From contig NZ_CP053985.1 of NCBI RefSeq assembly GCF_013267355.1, forward strand, positions 3,720,001 to 3,784,000: 64,000 nt of DNA, written 5' to 3'. The notes under the pieces were generated by a model. The model did not search any database. It had not been told where the DNA came from and saw only the letters and a program-made list of their open reading frames with translations. Shown here piece after piece: positions 17,753 to 26,182 of this stretch; the first letter of the stretch is position 1, and each line of letters opens with the position of its first letter. The position numbers were made by a program, and so were the translations under genes. Source of the stretch: Achromobacter pestifer. GTDB lineage: Bacteria > Pseudomonadota > Gammaproteobacteria > Burkholderiales > Burkholderiaceae_B.

Positions 17753-18394
17753 ATGCCCGAAAACCTACTCACCGACCTCAAGGTCAGGTCGGCCAAATCG
17801 ACTGATCGAGATTGGAAACTATCAGACGGCGGGGGCCTGTTCCTGCTGGTCAAGCCCGCCGGCGGAAAGCTCTGGCGGTGGAAGTACCGCCTGCAAGGCA
17901 AGGAGAACCTCTTTGCCATTGGCAGCTTTCCCCAGGTAAGTCTTGCGGAGGCTCGCGCTGCCCGCGAGAAAGCGCGTGCCTTGGTCAAGCAAGGTATCCA
18001 CCCTGCGCATGAGCGGCAGCAGGTCAAGCAGCGCAACCTGGAAGTGCTGGAGGAACGCAAGCGTGCTCGTGAAAGCTCGTCTGCCAAGGTAGCGAAAGCG
18101 TACCTGGCGGAGATCAAACCGGTCTTCGGGCTCAGTTCCTACCGTACGAAAGAATCCCGCATCAGGAAGTACCTGTCGCCGAAGTTCGACGGGATGCCGA
18201 TGAGTGACATTGGCGTTAAACAGATTCGCCCACTGCTGGAAGAGTGCAAGGCCCACGGTGCGTGGGCAGCCATTCATGTCAAAGGCGATCTGGCGGCGAT
18301 CTTTGAGTTCGCGGTGGTGCGGGGGCTGGTCGAGGCCAATCCGATCCCCAGCCTGCGTGGGCTGCTGGGCATACCTGGGGTGGTTCCGCCTTGA
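17753..18394 (+). pseudogene. Truncated tyrosine integrase (P4/DUF4102 type)
   Basis: A 213-residue frame that starts like a P4-type integrase. The arm-binding DUF4102 domain spans about residues 1-90 (LTDLKVRSAK, DGGGLFLLVKPAGGKLWRWK, FAIGSFPQVSLAEARAAR) and a core-binding helical region about 100-200. It stops where the catalytic domain should begin. The Arg-His-Arg-Tyr residues are all missing, so it cannot recombine DNA. Full-length relatives are around 400 residues. ATG 17753 matches the family start; an in-frame upstream start adds 30 atypical residues. It lies between the candidate attL and the rest of the island. Confidence 0.8.
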
Positions 18395-18549
18395 CGGGTC
18401 TGAGCTTACAGGAACCTGCGCTGTTGGGGTTGCCGATGTACGAAGCCCATTGGTCTTGGCAACTGCCCGGTCAGTGTAGGTCGGGCTTCATCATGTCTGC
18501 CGCACACAATGGGATCTGGTGTGCGCCCGCATTGTTGCTGGCGTGTGCG

Positions 18550-18580
18550 GGGCCGTCACTGCGGCGTGCAGTGACGGCCC
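18550..18580. terminator. 13-bp perfect hairpin between integrase fragment and STY4528 gene
   Basis: GGGCCGTCACTGC and GCAGTGACGGCCC enclose GGCGT. It sits between the 3' ends of two convergent genes and may act as a bidirectional terminator. The rest of 18395-18598 shows no gene. Confidence 0.5.
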
Positions 18581-18598
18581 GTTTCGCGGCAGCATTTA

Positions 18599-19756
18599 TT
18601 ACGCAGGATGCGGTTGCCATCCCCTGGTCTGCATTGCCTGCGCTGCGATGTCCCCTGCATTCGTCGAGGTGTTCATGATCTTGCGGATGTTGGCGATGTG
18701 CGCCAGGGCGGTTTCACGTGATGCCGGTTGCGCAGTCGGTTTTGGGCGGTCTGCGGTGCGCGGCGGAGCTGCCGGTCGATTCTCGGCAGGCCGTGGGGTG
18801 GTAGACGTCTCCTTGCGACCTGCCCACAAGCGGAACTCGCCCGCAACGACGCGCTTCACCAAGACGAAGAAGTAGGCCACGACATTGCGCACGGTGCCGC
18901 TCTGGCTGCGAGCCTGCAACTCGTCGAGCACTTCCCGGCGATGCTGCGGCGACAGCCGCCGCAAGGCGGCCTGCACGTCGTTTTGCTGATGTGCCTGGGC
19001 ATTGCTCAGGCAAGGCGGCAAGCTCACCGACTGCGATGCCGGATCGCCGTCGCCTTCGCGCGCGCGGTACGTACGTTCTTTTTTATACATATACGTCTTA
19101 TACGTACTGCCCTGCTCAGCCGTCATGTGGCGAGCGTGTTCGGTCTGTTGCGGAACAGGCGTGCTGCCAGCGGAATCGCCAGACAATGGCAGCGGGTCGG
19201 CTGCCTCGCTCGCCTGCGACGGCGGCATAGGGGGCAAATCATCGTCATCGTGGCGCTGATCGTGGGTCGCAATGGAGGCGGCTTCAGGTGCCTGCGCCAG
19301 CACTGCCTGAATGTGGACGGCCACCCGATCTACCTGGTTGTTTTCATGGCCGATGGAGGCTTGCAAAAGCGCGGGTAGACTGGCATCGAGCGTGCGGGCC
19401 TGCTGGAAGTCCAGGGCACTTTCGTGAACCTGATACAGCTCGCTGAGCACATGGCCGGTCAGAGGATCGCGGTGCTGACCCACCAGACTGATCCACCCCG
19501 TCAGCCGAAGCACGACGAGAGCGCGCCGGGCCGTCTCGTATCCGGCCCGCTGCCCCAGCGGTGTAGAGGTGAGATAGCGGCGCAACTGCCCCAGGTTCGC
19601 CAGTGGGCTGATGCCTTCCGCAGAGCGCAGCATGCGCAGAACCTGCCAACCATTGCGCTCCAGCGGCGTGAGGCGGGCATCGAGCATGAGCGAGGCCGGC
19701 GTAGTGAACAGGGCATCTTGCCCCAGCGGATTGTGGCGGGTGTGACGGTTTGCCAT
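18599..19756 (-). CDS. STY4528-family island replication-type protein
   Basis: A 385-residue protein whose N-terminus resembles the STY4528 family of SPI-7/pKLC102-like integrative elements, often labelled pathogenicity island replication protein. Residues about 1-120 look like a winged-helix DNA-binding region (LTPLERNGWQVLRMLRSAEG, GYETARRALVVLRLTGWISLVG). The middle is low-complexity and Pro/Gln-rich. A conserved-looking block RRLSPQHRREVLDELQARS precedes a proline-rich tail. ATG 19756 has GGAGAG before it; the upstream 50 in-frame residues look non-coding. The frame is intact, but no partner genes of such islands remain. Function is inferred from family name only. Confidence 0.7.
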   Translation of the reverse strand: MANRHTRHNPLGQDALFTTPASLMLDARLTPLERNGWQVLRMLRSAEGISPLANLGQLRRYLTSTPLGQRAGYETARRALVVLRLTGWISLVGQHRDPLTGHVLSELYQVHESALDFQQARTLDASLPALLQASIGHENNQVDRVAVHIQAVLAQAPEAASIATHDQRHDDDDLPPMPPSQASEAADPLPLSGDSAGSTPVPQQTEHARHMTAEQGSTYKTYMYKKERTYRAREGDGDPASQSVSLPPCLSNAQAHQQNDVQAALRRLSPQHRREVLDELQARSQSGTVRNVVAYFFVLVKRVVAGEFRLWAGRKETSTTPRPAENRPAAPPRTADRPKPTAQPASRETALAHIANIRKIMNTSTNAGDIAAQAMQTRGWQPHPA

Positions 19757-19921
19757 GAGAGCTCTCCGAGGTATGGGCAACAGCGGCCCGTTCCCCTGCA
19801 TCTCATCGCGTACCGTTCCATGCGTCAGCCAACAATGCGGTCTGCGCCATACCCGTTTTATCCGGCAGGCGCAGCGCTGGCACCGGCATCCAGACTGATC
19901 TATCATCCCGATACCCCTTAT

Positions 19922-19941
19922 GGGGGTACAACTGGGGGTAC
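19922..19941. repeat. Paired GGGGGTAC motifs (right)
   Basis: GGGGGTAC at 19922-19929 and 19934-19941, 12 bases apart, upstream of the STY4528-type gene and near the right boundary. The same octamer pair precedes the integrase fragment. Apart from these and the attR candidate, 19757-20108 shows no gene. Confidence 0.45.
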
Positions 19942-20034
19942 TTCCAGCGATTCCCGCAAAGGCAGTGGCTTGATTTCCCCGCGAAACCTAGCATTCACGG
20001 CCCTTTGCAGACCGATCAACGTTTAAACGTGTGA

Positions 20035-20045
20035 TCAACGTCTGA
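20035..20045. other. Candidate attR
   Basis: TCAACGTCTGA, matching the end of ychF. A second related GATCAACGT lies 21 bases upstream, and CGTCTGACCGATT follows at 20048, resembling the bases after ychF. The exact crossover point is therefore uncertain by about 10-20 bases. Confidence 0.55.
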
Positions 20046-20108
20046 TCCGTCTGACCGATTTCACGGCGTTTCGTGAAACTCGGTGAAATTGTGGAAGTAC
20101 CTGAAAAG

Positions 20109-20130
20109 CCGCGCAAATGCGCGGTTTTTT
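20109..20130 (+). terminator. Rho-independent terminator, probably the displaced ychF terminator
   Basis: CCGCGC, loop AAAT, GCGCGG, then six T. The A-run before the stem can pair with the T-run, so it may work in both directions. It lies 64 bases beyond the candidate attR. Confidence 0.85.
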
Positions 20131-20190
20131 GGTTTCAGCCGTTGGCAGCCAGTCGCTCGCCGCCTGCCGCCTTGGAAAATAGGGGGGCGC

Positions 20191-20298
20191 ATGGTTCTGA
20201 ACAGTACCGACGGCGAACCCAACACCGTCATCGCCCAGCGCTTGAGGTTGACCAAGGTCTCCGCGGAAAAGTGCGTGGTTCCGCGACTAGACACCTAG
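20191..20298 (+). pseudogene. IS630-type transposase N-terminal fragment
   Basis: A 35-residue fragment beginning MVLNSTDGEPNTVIAQRLRL, recalling the N-terminal helix-turn-helix of IS630-family transposases. The frame then degenerates and stops. No DDE catalytic part and no terminal inverted repeats are visible, so this is a decayed scrap. It shows that the zone just right of the island has been used by other mobile DNA. Confidence 0.55.
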
Positions 20299-20365
20299 CG
20301 ATGCCCGCCGTAGCATGCATTGAATCCAACGAACACGTACGGACCCACCCCGTGAGGTCTTTGAG

Positions 20366-21124
20366 ATGGATACCCAAGGCACTACCCGATCATGGCTCGA
20401 CCGCATCGTTGCGGGCGTGGGTGTCTTGGGGACGCTTGTAACCATCGTACTGACGATCTGGAATGCGCAGACCAAGCAACTGATTGACCAGCGCGAGGCG
20501 GATTTGAAGATTCAGAGTGCGGCGCTGGATGCCGAGCTTCGGCGACGCAGCACCAGCGTTGAAGAGTCCAAGGAACGCGTGGAGCGTTACAAGTGGGTCT
20601 ACAGTCTTGTTCCCGAGCTGAGCGTTCAGGATGGGGCCAAGCGCAATGCTGCGCTCGCCATGGTCCGGCTTGCACTTTCCAAAGAAGAGGCGGACGGCTT
20701 GCTCGCAGGGCTGCAGCAGTCACCCAACGAGGAGGTCCGCAAAGCCGCCGCGCAAAGTGTCGCAACCATCGCCAAGATTGAAAATGCGGAAATTGTTCGC
20801 CTTGTTTCTCAGATGAATGCGCCTGGCGTGGACGAACGCCGCCGCGCCACGGGCAGGTTGCAGAGAGACTTCAATGATTCAGCGGACGCCATTGTCGAGG
20901 CCTTGAAGTTGCTGAATAGCGATCAGATCGACAAGCTCTCTCCGAGCGGCTTGATCAATGTGCTTTATTTTCTTTCTCGCACGGACCCCCGTGCCTGGAC
21001 TCAAGACGCGCGCTCTTTGGCTGGGCAGGTCCTGCCGCTTGTCCGCGCGCGCAATGCCGGCCCTCAGACGCAAGCAGAGTTGTCCAGAGTAGAGGAAACG
21101 CTCAAGGCTGCTGCACGGCAGTAG
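20366..21124 (+). CDS. Membrane-anchored coiled-coil/helical-repeat protein of unknown function
   Basis: A 252-residue protein I do not recognise. Residues about 14-33 form one transmembrane helix (VAGVGVLGTLVTIVLTIWNA). A charged coiled-coil-like segment spans 35-75 (LIDQREADLKIQSAALDAEL). The rest is helical, with a HEAT-like stretch (NEEVRKAAAQSVATIAKIEN) around 115-150. No catalytic motif is visible. GAGGTCTTTGAG lies before ATG 20366. It is upstream of, and in the same direction as, the triple-hydrolase gene with a 324-base gap, in a region scarred by mobile DNA. It could be a partner or protective protein, which is inference from position. Confidence 0.6.
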   Translation: MDTQGTTRSWLDRIVAGVGVLGTLVTIVLTIWNAQTKQLIDQREADLKIQSAALDAELRRRSTSVEESKERVERYKWVYSLVPELSVQDGAKRNAALAMVRLALSKEEADGLLAGLQQSPNEEVRKAAAQSVATIAKIENAEIVRLVSQMNAPGVDERRRATGRLQRDFNDSADAIVEALKLLNSDQIDKLSPSGLINVLYFLSRTDPRAWTQDARSLAGQVLPLVRARNAGPQTQAELSRVEETLKAAARQ

Positions 21125-21448
21125 CCGATTCGAGCTTCCAAGCAAAATCCGACGATTGGACTGTAGCCGGCAACGCTGGCGATGGGCGGTGCGCGCTGCC
21201 TCCACCCGTTGCTGGACCGCACCCAGTGCCCGTGGTTTGACGGTCATCCTCTGGGGCAGAACCTCGCTCCGTCCAGGCGGCTTTCCTGCTCCAGGGTCAG
21301 GGGCCCAATATCCTGGGGCCCAATAACCTATGACAAGCTCTGACTGTGCGCCATACCCAATTGAAGGGATATGCAATGTGAAAGCGCATGACTAGCATCG
21401 GACGCAAAGATCCACTGACGATAGATGCTGGCCGAGGAAGAGACGAAC
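21125..21448. other. 324-bp gap before the triple-hydrolase gene
   Basis: No gene can be supported. A direct repeat GGGGCCCAATA occurs at 21300-21310 and 21315-21325. Bases 21330-21440 are A/T-richer and likely contain the promoter of the next gene. The part around 21180-21290 may be old mobile-element debris, but I cannot name it. Confidence 0.4.
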
Positions 21449-24256
21449 ATGCTGACTGATGTCCAACTCGCGCAGATCATGCGCCACGCATCCCGGCTTC
21501 GCCGTGCGCAGTGCCTGGAGCCTCTCAACGATGCCATGGCGGCTCACCAGATCGACGCCAACCTGCGGCGGGCGGCCGCCTTTGTGGCGCAGTTGGGCCA
21601 TGAGTCGGGGGAATTGCAGTTCCTGGAGGAGCTCTGGGGGCCGACGGCAGCGCAGCGGCGTTATGAACCTCCCAGCGATCTGGCGCGCAGACTTGGCAAC
21701 GCGCATCCGGGCGACGGTCGCCGCTTCAAAGGCCGTGGACCGATCCAGATCACCGGTCGTGCCAACTATGCGCGCTATGGGGAACTGCTGGGCCTGGATC
21801 TGGTCGGTCAGCCTGAACAAGCAGCCGACCCCGTGGTGGGTTTCCGGATTGCGGGGCTGTTTTGGGAACGTAATGGGCTCAATGCGCTGGCCGATGCAGG
21901 CCAGTTTGACGAGATCACGCGCCGCATCAACGGAGGCCAGAATGGTGCCGATGACCGGCGGCGCCTCTATGCCCTGGCACTTGACGTCCTGCGCGGCAGC
22001 CTGCCCGACATGGCTGCTGGTCCGGTACAAGCCACTCGGCGCGGGGGAAAGGCAGGCGCGCGGCGCGCCGCGCCCGCGATGGCGGCGGAGGCGTTGACAC
22101 GCGGCTGGGAGTTCATCGCGGAGGCCGCGCCCGATGATGAGCCGACCGATCAGAAAGCAAGCGGCAAACGCCGCCGCGGCCAGGCGAACGCCGCGACCAA
22201 AAAGGAGGCGGCAGGCGCAGGTCCTGCGCGGCGGCTCGATGCTCGGCCGGATACCCTGGACTTCCGCGATCAGATGTATACCCCCACGCTGATCGAAGTG
22301 CCCTTGCACGTACCGCTGGGTGACTATCTTGAGTGCAACGTGCCTATCCTCGATCAAGGTGCCGAAGGGGCATGTACCGGCTATGGCCTGGCCACCGTGG
22401 CTCACTACCTGCTGCTGCGCCGGCGCGTGGTACCCGATGCAACGCCGGTAAGTCCACGCATGATGTACGAGCTGGCCCGTCGCTATGACGAATGGCCGGG
22501 CGAGGACTATTCCGGCTCCAGCGCACGTGGAGCCATGAAAGGATGGCACAAGCATGGCGTTTGCTCCGAATCGCTCTACCCCAGCGGCGTGGTCAAAGTG
22601 GGTAAGAAGGCCGTCAAGTCTGCCTCCAAGGGTTCCCCTGCCGAGGGCGGCCTGAACGACGAGCGCGTGGTCGACGCGCTGCGTCGTCCGCTGGGGGCAT
22701 ATTTCCGGGTCAACCACAAGGATCTGGTGGCCATGCATTCGGCGATCGCCGAGGTGGGCGTCTTGTACGCGACCTGCACCGTCCATGAAGGATGGTCACA
22801 TGTGGGTGCGGATGGGGAGATCCAGCAGTCGTCCGCAATCCTGGGCGGACATGCTTTCGCCATCGTCGCCTACGACGAGCGCGGTTTCTGGATTCAGAAT
22901 TCCTGGGGACCCGCCTGGGGCCGTAGCGGCTTCGGTCTGCTGAGCTACGACGACTGGCTGGAGAACGGCACCGACGTGTGGGTGGCCCGCCTGGGCGCGC
23001 CAGTCACGCTGCGGCGGCCGGAATCTACCGCGACGGTGCATGCCACCACGGCAGCTCAGTCCGTCAGCTATTCCTACGCCGACTTGCGGCCACACATCAT
23101 CAGCGTGGGCAACAATGGCGCGCTCAAAGCCGGTGGCGATTACGGCAGCACGACTGACGAACTCCAGCGTGTTTTCGACGAGGATATCCCGCGCGTTACC
23201 GGTGGCTGGGCGGTGCCGCGGATCCTTCTTTATGCCCACGGCGGTTTGGTGGGTGAACAGGCCGCCGTGCAGCGGCTGGCCGAGTATCGTCCGTTGCTAT
23301 TGGATGGCGAGGTTTATCCATTGGCCTTTATCTGGCGTTCGGACTACTGGACCACCATCACCAACATCCTGCGCGATGCCGTCAATCGCCGAAAGCCCGA
23401 GGGGGGGCTGGATGCCGCCAAGGACTTCATGCTGGACCGCCTGGACGATGCGCTGGAGCCGCTGGCGCGCACGCTCACCGGAAAATCCGCTTGGAGCGAA
23501 ATGAAGCAGAACGCCCTGGCTGCCAGCGACAATGGTGGTGCGGCCGAACAAGTCGCCGACCTGCTGGTGGCTTTGCGTAAACGCCTGCCCGCGCTGGAAG
23601 TGCACATGGTCGGTCACAGCGCCGGTTCCATCCTGCTGGCGCCGTTGGTCAGCCTGCTGGGCGCGCGGAAGATCCCCGTAAAGAGTTGCACCTTGTGGGC
23701 GCCCGCCTGCCAGGTAGAGCTGTTCAAAGAGCATTACGCGTCCGCGCTGGAGAAGAAAAAGGTCGAAAAGATGGCCATCTTTGCCCTCACGGATAAGGCC
23801 GAGCGAGATGACAACTGCGGCCGCATCTACAACAAGTCGCTGCTTTACCTGGTTTCCAACGCCTTCGAAGACCCGGCGCGCATTCCACTGTTTCGCGATG
23901 GCTGCCCCATCCTGGGCATGGAGCGCTTCATTGACCGGACGCTGATGCAGCAATTGGGCGTGGATCTGGTGCTGGCGCCCAACACCGAGCCGGATGACTC
24001 TCTTTCCGCCTCAGGCGCCACCCATCATGGCGACTTCGACGACGACAAACGCACCGTGATGGCCACGTTCCGCCGCATTGCGCAGGCAAGTGCCAAGAAG
24101 GCAGCTTCAAAGGCGGCGGCTGCGGCGCGGGTAAAGACAAAACGCATCAAGGATGGCGAGCAGCCGACGGTGACGGTGGCGCCCACCTTCAATCGTTCGG
24201 AATCGTCCATGCGCGACCAACGTCAACTCATTGATCTCCGTACAAAGGCACTCTAG
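21449..24256 (+). CDS. Three-domain hydrolase: GH19 muramidase/chitinase + papain-like protease + alpha/beta-hydrolase
   Basis: A 935-residue protein. Residues about 1-185 are a GH19 domain (AQLGHESGELQFLEE with likely catalytic E52; FKGRGPIQITGRANYARYG), the fold of phage endolysins and chitinases. A basic Ala/Lys linker (190-265) leads to a C1 papain-like domain, about 270-520, with Q303 and C309 (DQGAEGACTGYG), H468 (LGGHAFAIVAYD) and N484 (IQNSWGPAWG), so the full Gln-Cys-His-Asn set is present. Residues about 540-870 are an alpha/beta-hydrolase with HGG (597-599), nucleophile S724 (VGHSAGS) and a likely His at 859/860. A basic tail follows. No signal peptide or transmembrane segment is seen. 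ATG 21449 has GAGGAAG nine bases upstream and is preferred over 21425. Role unknown; antagonism, lysis or defence are options. Confidence 0.8.
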   Translation: MLTDVQLAQIMRHASRLRRAQCLEPLNDAMAAHQIDANLRRAAAFVAQLGHESGELQFLEELWGPTAAQRRYEPPSDLARRLGNAHPGDGRRFKGRGPIQITGRANYARYGELLGLDLVGQPEQAADPVVGFRIAGLFWERNGLNALADAGQFDEITRRINGGQNGADDRRRLYALALDVLRGSLPDMAAGPVQATRRGGKAGARRAAPAMAAEALTRGWEFIAEAAPDDEPTDQKASGKRRRGQANAATKKEAAGAGPARRLDARPDTLDFRDQMYTPTLIEVPLHVPLGDYLECNVPILDQGAEGACTGYGLATVAHYLLLRRRVVPDATPVSPRMMYELARRYDEWPGEDYSGSSARGAMKGWHKHGVCSESLYPSGVVKVGKKAVKSASKGSPAEGGLNDERVVDALRRPLGAYFRVNHKDLVAMHSAIAEVGVLYATCTVHEGWSHVGADGEIQQSSAILGGHAFAIVAYDERGFWIQNSWGPAWGRSGFGLLSYDDWLENGTDVWVARLGAPVTLRRPESTATVHATTAAQSVSYSYADLRPHIISVGNNGALKAGGDYGSTTDELQRVFDEDIPRVTGGWAVPRILLYAHGGLVGEQAAVQRLAEYRPLLLDGEVYPLAFIWRSDYWTTITNILRDAVNRRKPEGGLDAAKDFMLDRLDDALEPLARTLTGKSAWSEMKQNALAASDNGGAAEQVADLLVALRKRLPALEVHMVGHSAGSILLAPLVSLLGARKIPVKSCTLWAPACQVELFKEHYASALEKKKVEKMAIFALTDKAERDDNCGRIYNKSLLYLVSNAFEDPARIPLFRDGCPILGMERFIDRTLMQQLGVDLVLAPNTEPDDSLSASGATHHGDFDDDKRTVMATFRRIAQASAKKAASKAAAAARVKTKRIKDGEQPTVTVAPTFNRSESSMRDQRQLIDLRTKAL

Positions 24257-24383
24257 CTAGGGGGCTTGCCAGCTGATCCGTGGGCAAAGTCGATGTCATT
24301 TCTCGACGATCGAATCTGCGGTGGCGGTCCACTGAAATGTTCGGCACGGGCCAGCGGATCTCTGTCAGCCCACGATGGCCGTC

Positions 24384-24770
24384 TCATCCCTGCGCCTGAG
24401 CTTCCTGGCCGCATGCACGCAAGTTTTCAAGCGGCACCCAGCCCGTCTCGCCATCCACGAGCCTGACCGCCCACACCCATCCATTCAATTCGCGTTCGCC
24501 GCGCAGCATTTCGCCTTCCGCGACATCCAGTTCCTTGTTGGTGAAATCCTCCAGCATCGTGGCGCTGCCGTCGGCGTGGCGATCCAGGAATTGCGCCGGC
24601 ACGAAGCCGGCTTCCTGGTTCGCTGGCGTGCAGAGATACCAGTCGGGCCAGCCCTCGGGGCCATCGTACCGCTCGCCGACGGTGACGCGATCTCCCTTGC
24701 GTACCAGCATGGGCTCGGGAAACTCGCTGGCGTGGGCCTGGACGACGAGGTAGCGGCGATCGGGATTCAT
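24384..24770 (-). CDS. SH3-like domain protein
   Basis: A 128-residue soluble protein made of two SH3-like beta-barrels. The first spans about 1-62 (MLVRKGDRVTVGERYDGPEG, WYLCTPANQEAGFVPAQFL) and the second about 66-122 (LDVAEGEMLRGERELNGWVW, GETGWVPLENL). The GWVP-type ends are characteristic of SH3 repeats. No export signal. It converges with the triple-hydrolase gene, with 127 bases between the stops. It may bind proline-rich or other protein ligands; function unknown. Confidence 0.7.
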   Translation of the reverse strand: MNPDRRYLVVQAHASEFPEPMLVRKGDRVTVGERYDGPEGWPDWYLCTPANQEAGFVPAQFLDRHADGSATMLEDFTNKELDVAEGEMLRGERELNGWVWAVRLVDGETGWVPLENLRACGQEAQAQG

Positions 24771-24808
24771 GGGTGTTGTACCTGTCCGTGTTGCTGTCAG
24801 GGGCGGAA

Positions 24809-25564
24809 CTATGCCACGCGTTCAAGCAGCCGCGGCACTGCCGATGCCAGCAAGGCGACGCCGGACGCCGTCAGCAGCCCCAACACGATCTGCCGGAAGC
24901 GCGCCTCGCTGATGCCTATGTAAAGCTTCGCGCCCAGCAGCACCGGCACCAGCATGGCGGCGGCGACGATGGCGAACATGGGCAGCATGGCGCGCGTGAC
25001 GATGCCGCTTGCCAGATACGTGCCCATGGTCACCAGCAGCATGGACAGGTTGAAGTTCTGGATGATGGCGCGTTGCGCGTCCTTGTCCAATCCGCGCAGC
25101 GTGCACCACAAGGTGGGCAGCGTGCCCGTGAAGCCGCCGATGCCGCCCAGCACGCCGCCGGCCATGCCGACGGCCGCGTCGGCCGCGCGGCCGCCTGCGG
25201 AGATCTTCGGCAGGTTCTTGGCGTACAGCATGGCGGGGCACCAGATCACCAGCAGGGCGCCGAGTATGGCCTTGAACCAGTCCATGTCCAGGCGCGGCAG
25301 CAGCGCCACGCCCAGCGGAATGCCGAACAGGCCGCCGATCACGAAAGGCAGCAATCGTCCCAGGTCGAAGCCGCGGCGCACGGTGATGGCGGCGAGGACC
25401 TGCCCCACCAAGGCGCCGAAGACCGCGAGCGCCGCAGCCAGGCGCGGGTCCAGCACCCAGGCCCAGAACGACATCGCCACCAGGCCGAACGCAAAGCCCG
25501 ACAGGCCTTGCACGAAGCCCGCGATGACCGCGCCCAGGGTGACCACCAGATATACGGAATCCAT
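24809..25564 (-). CDS. TauE/SafE-family permease
   Basis: A 251-residue membrane protein with about eight hydrophobic segments and the repeated family pattern (VIAGFVQGLSGFAFGLVAMSF; GGVLGGIGGFTGTLPTLW). Members export or import small anions such as sulfite, sulfoacetate or other organosulfur compounds. I chose ATG 25564 so that the first membrane segment starts directly. An in-frame start at 25603 would add 13 residues. No neighbour reveals the substrate. Confidence 0.85.
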   Translation of the reverse strand: MDSVYLVVTLGAVIAGFVQGLSGFAFGLVAMSFWAWVLDPRLAAALAVFGALVGQVLAAITVRRGFDLGRLLPFVIGGLFGIPLGVALLPRLDMDWFKAILGALLVIWCPAMLYAKNLPKISAGGRAADAAVGMAGGVLGGIGGFTGTLPTLWCTLRGLDKDAQRAIIQNFNLSMLLVTMGTYLASGIVTRAMLPMFAIVAAAMLVPVLLGAKLYIGISEARFRQIVLGLLTASGVALLASAVPRLLERVA

Positions 25565-26182
25565 TGCCGTGCTCTTTGCGCCTTGTACGGAAGGGATTTG
25601 CATTATGGGCGATTCCCGTGCCTCGAAAATCGCATTTTCCTATGGTCCGATAACAAGGGTCTTATGGTTGCGGGTGTCAGGAAGAAGATCCATGATTAAC
25701 GAGAGCTCTGGGTGCCAAGAAGGCGCGGATGCATTATCTCGAATTAATCATTTTCTGGAGATTGATTCATGCTTTGTCTGTGGTCATACGAAAATGTAGC
25801 CCGATACTCGGCATTAGTCCGTTTATAGAGCTTCCATGGAGTTCGTTCTTCGTGCGGTTTACTTTTGCATAGAGGTTTTCAAGTCAAGTAGCAGAGTATC
25901 GTCAGTCTCGCTGATTTTCTACGGTTGACGGGATTTCTTAGGAATTCCAGTTATTTAACCCTGTTATTTTGAATAGGGATGGATTAAAAGAGCTAAATTT
26001 TTGGGTCGCTAAATCGTTAAGAAATCGCAGGAAATGGAAAGTGAATCTCTTAACAATGCCAACGTGTCGACGCTCGTCGATGGATAGGTTGCGCGACAGC
26101 ACATTTGAATAGGCTGTGCTTGGCGGATGTGCCGCAACCAGGGCTGACTCGACACAAAAGCGCCCAGATGGGAGTTCGTGCG
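25565..26182. other. A/T-rich 618-bp intergenic region
   Basis: Clearly lower in GC than the surroundings, mainly 25680-26080. No ORF with coding character, tRNA or recognisable RNA is seen. It separates the TauE permease from the small exported protein and exporter operon and probably contains their promoter. The base composition suggests acquired DNA or a silenced regulatory region. Confidence 0.5.

Larger units (their letters stand above)
17547..20045. mobile_element. Remnant of an integrative genomic island in the 3' end of ychF
   Basis: About 2.5 kb bounded by an 11-bp direct repeat TCAACGTCTGA. One copy is the end of ychF, the other is at 20035-20045. Inside are a truncated tyrosine integrase starting 195 bases from ychF, paired GGGGGTAC motifs near each end, and one STY4528-type gene. 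A rho-independent terminator that ychF lacks lies just outside the right end. I infer an element that integrated at ychF and then lost most of its content. Confidence 0.65.

Noticed and set aside
19803..20441. Small ORFs around the right island boundary
   Set aside because: Except for the IS630-like fragment they show no motif, no ribosome site and atypical composition.
21180..21376. Minus-strand frame in the gap before the triple hydrolase as a transposase remnant
   Set aside because: No recognisable transposase motif or inverted repeats, so it is left as unassigned gap.
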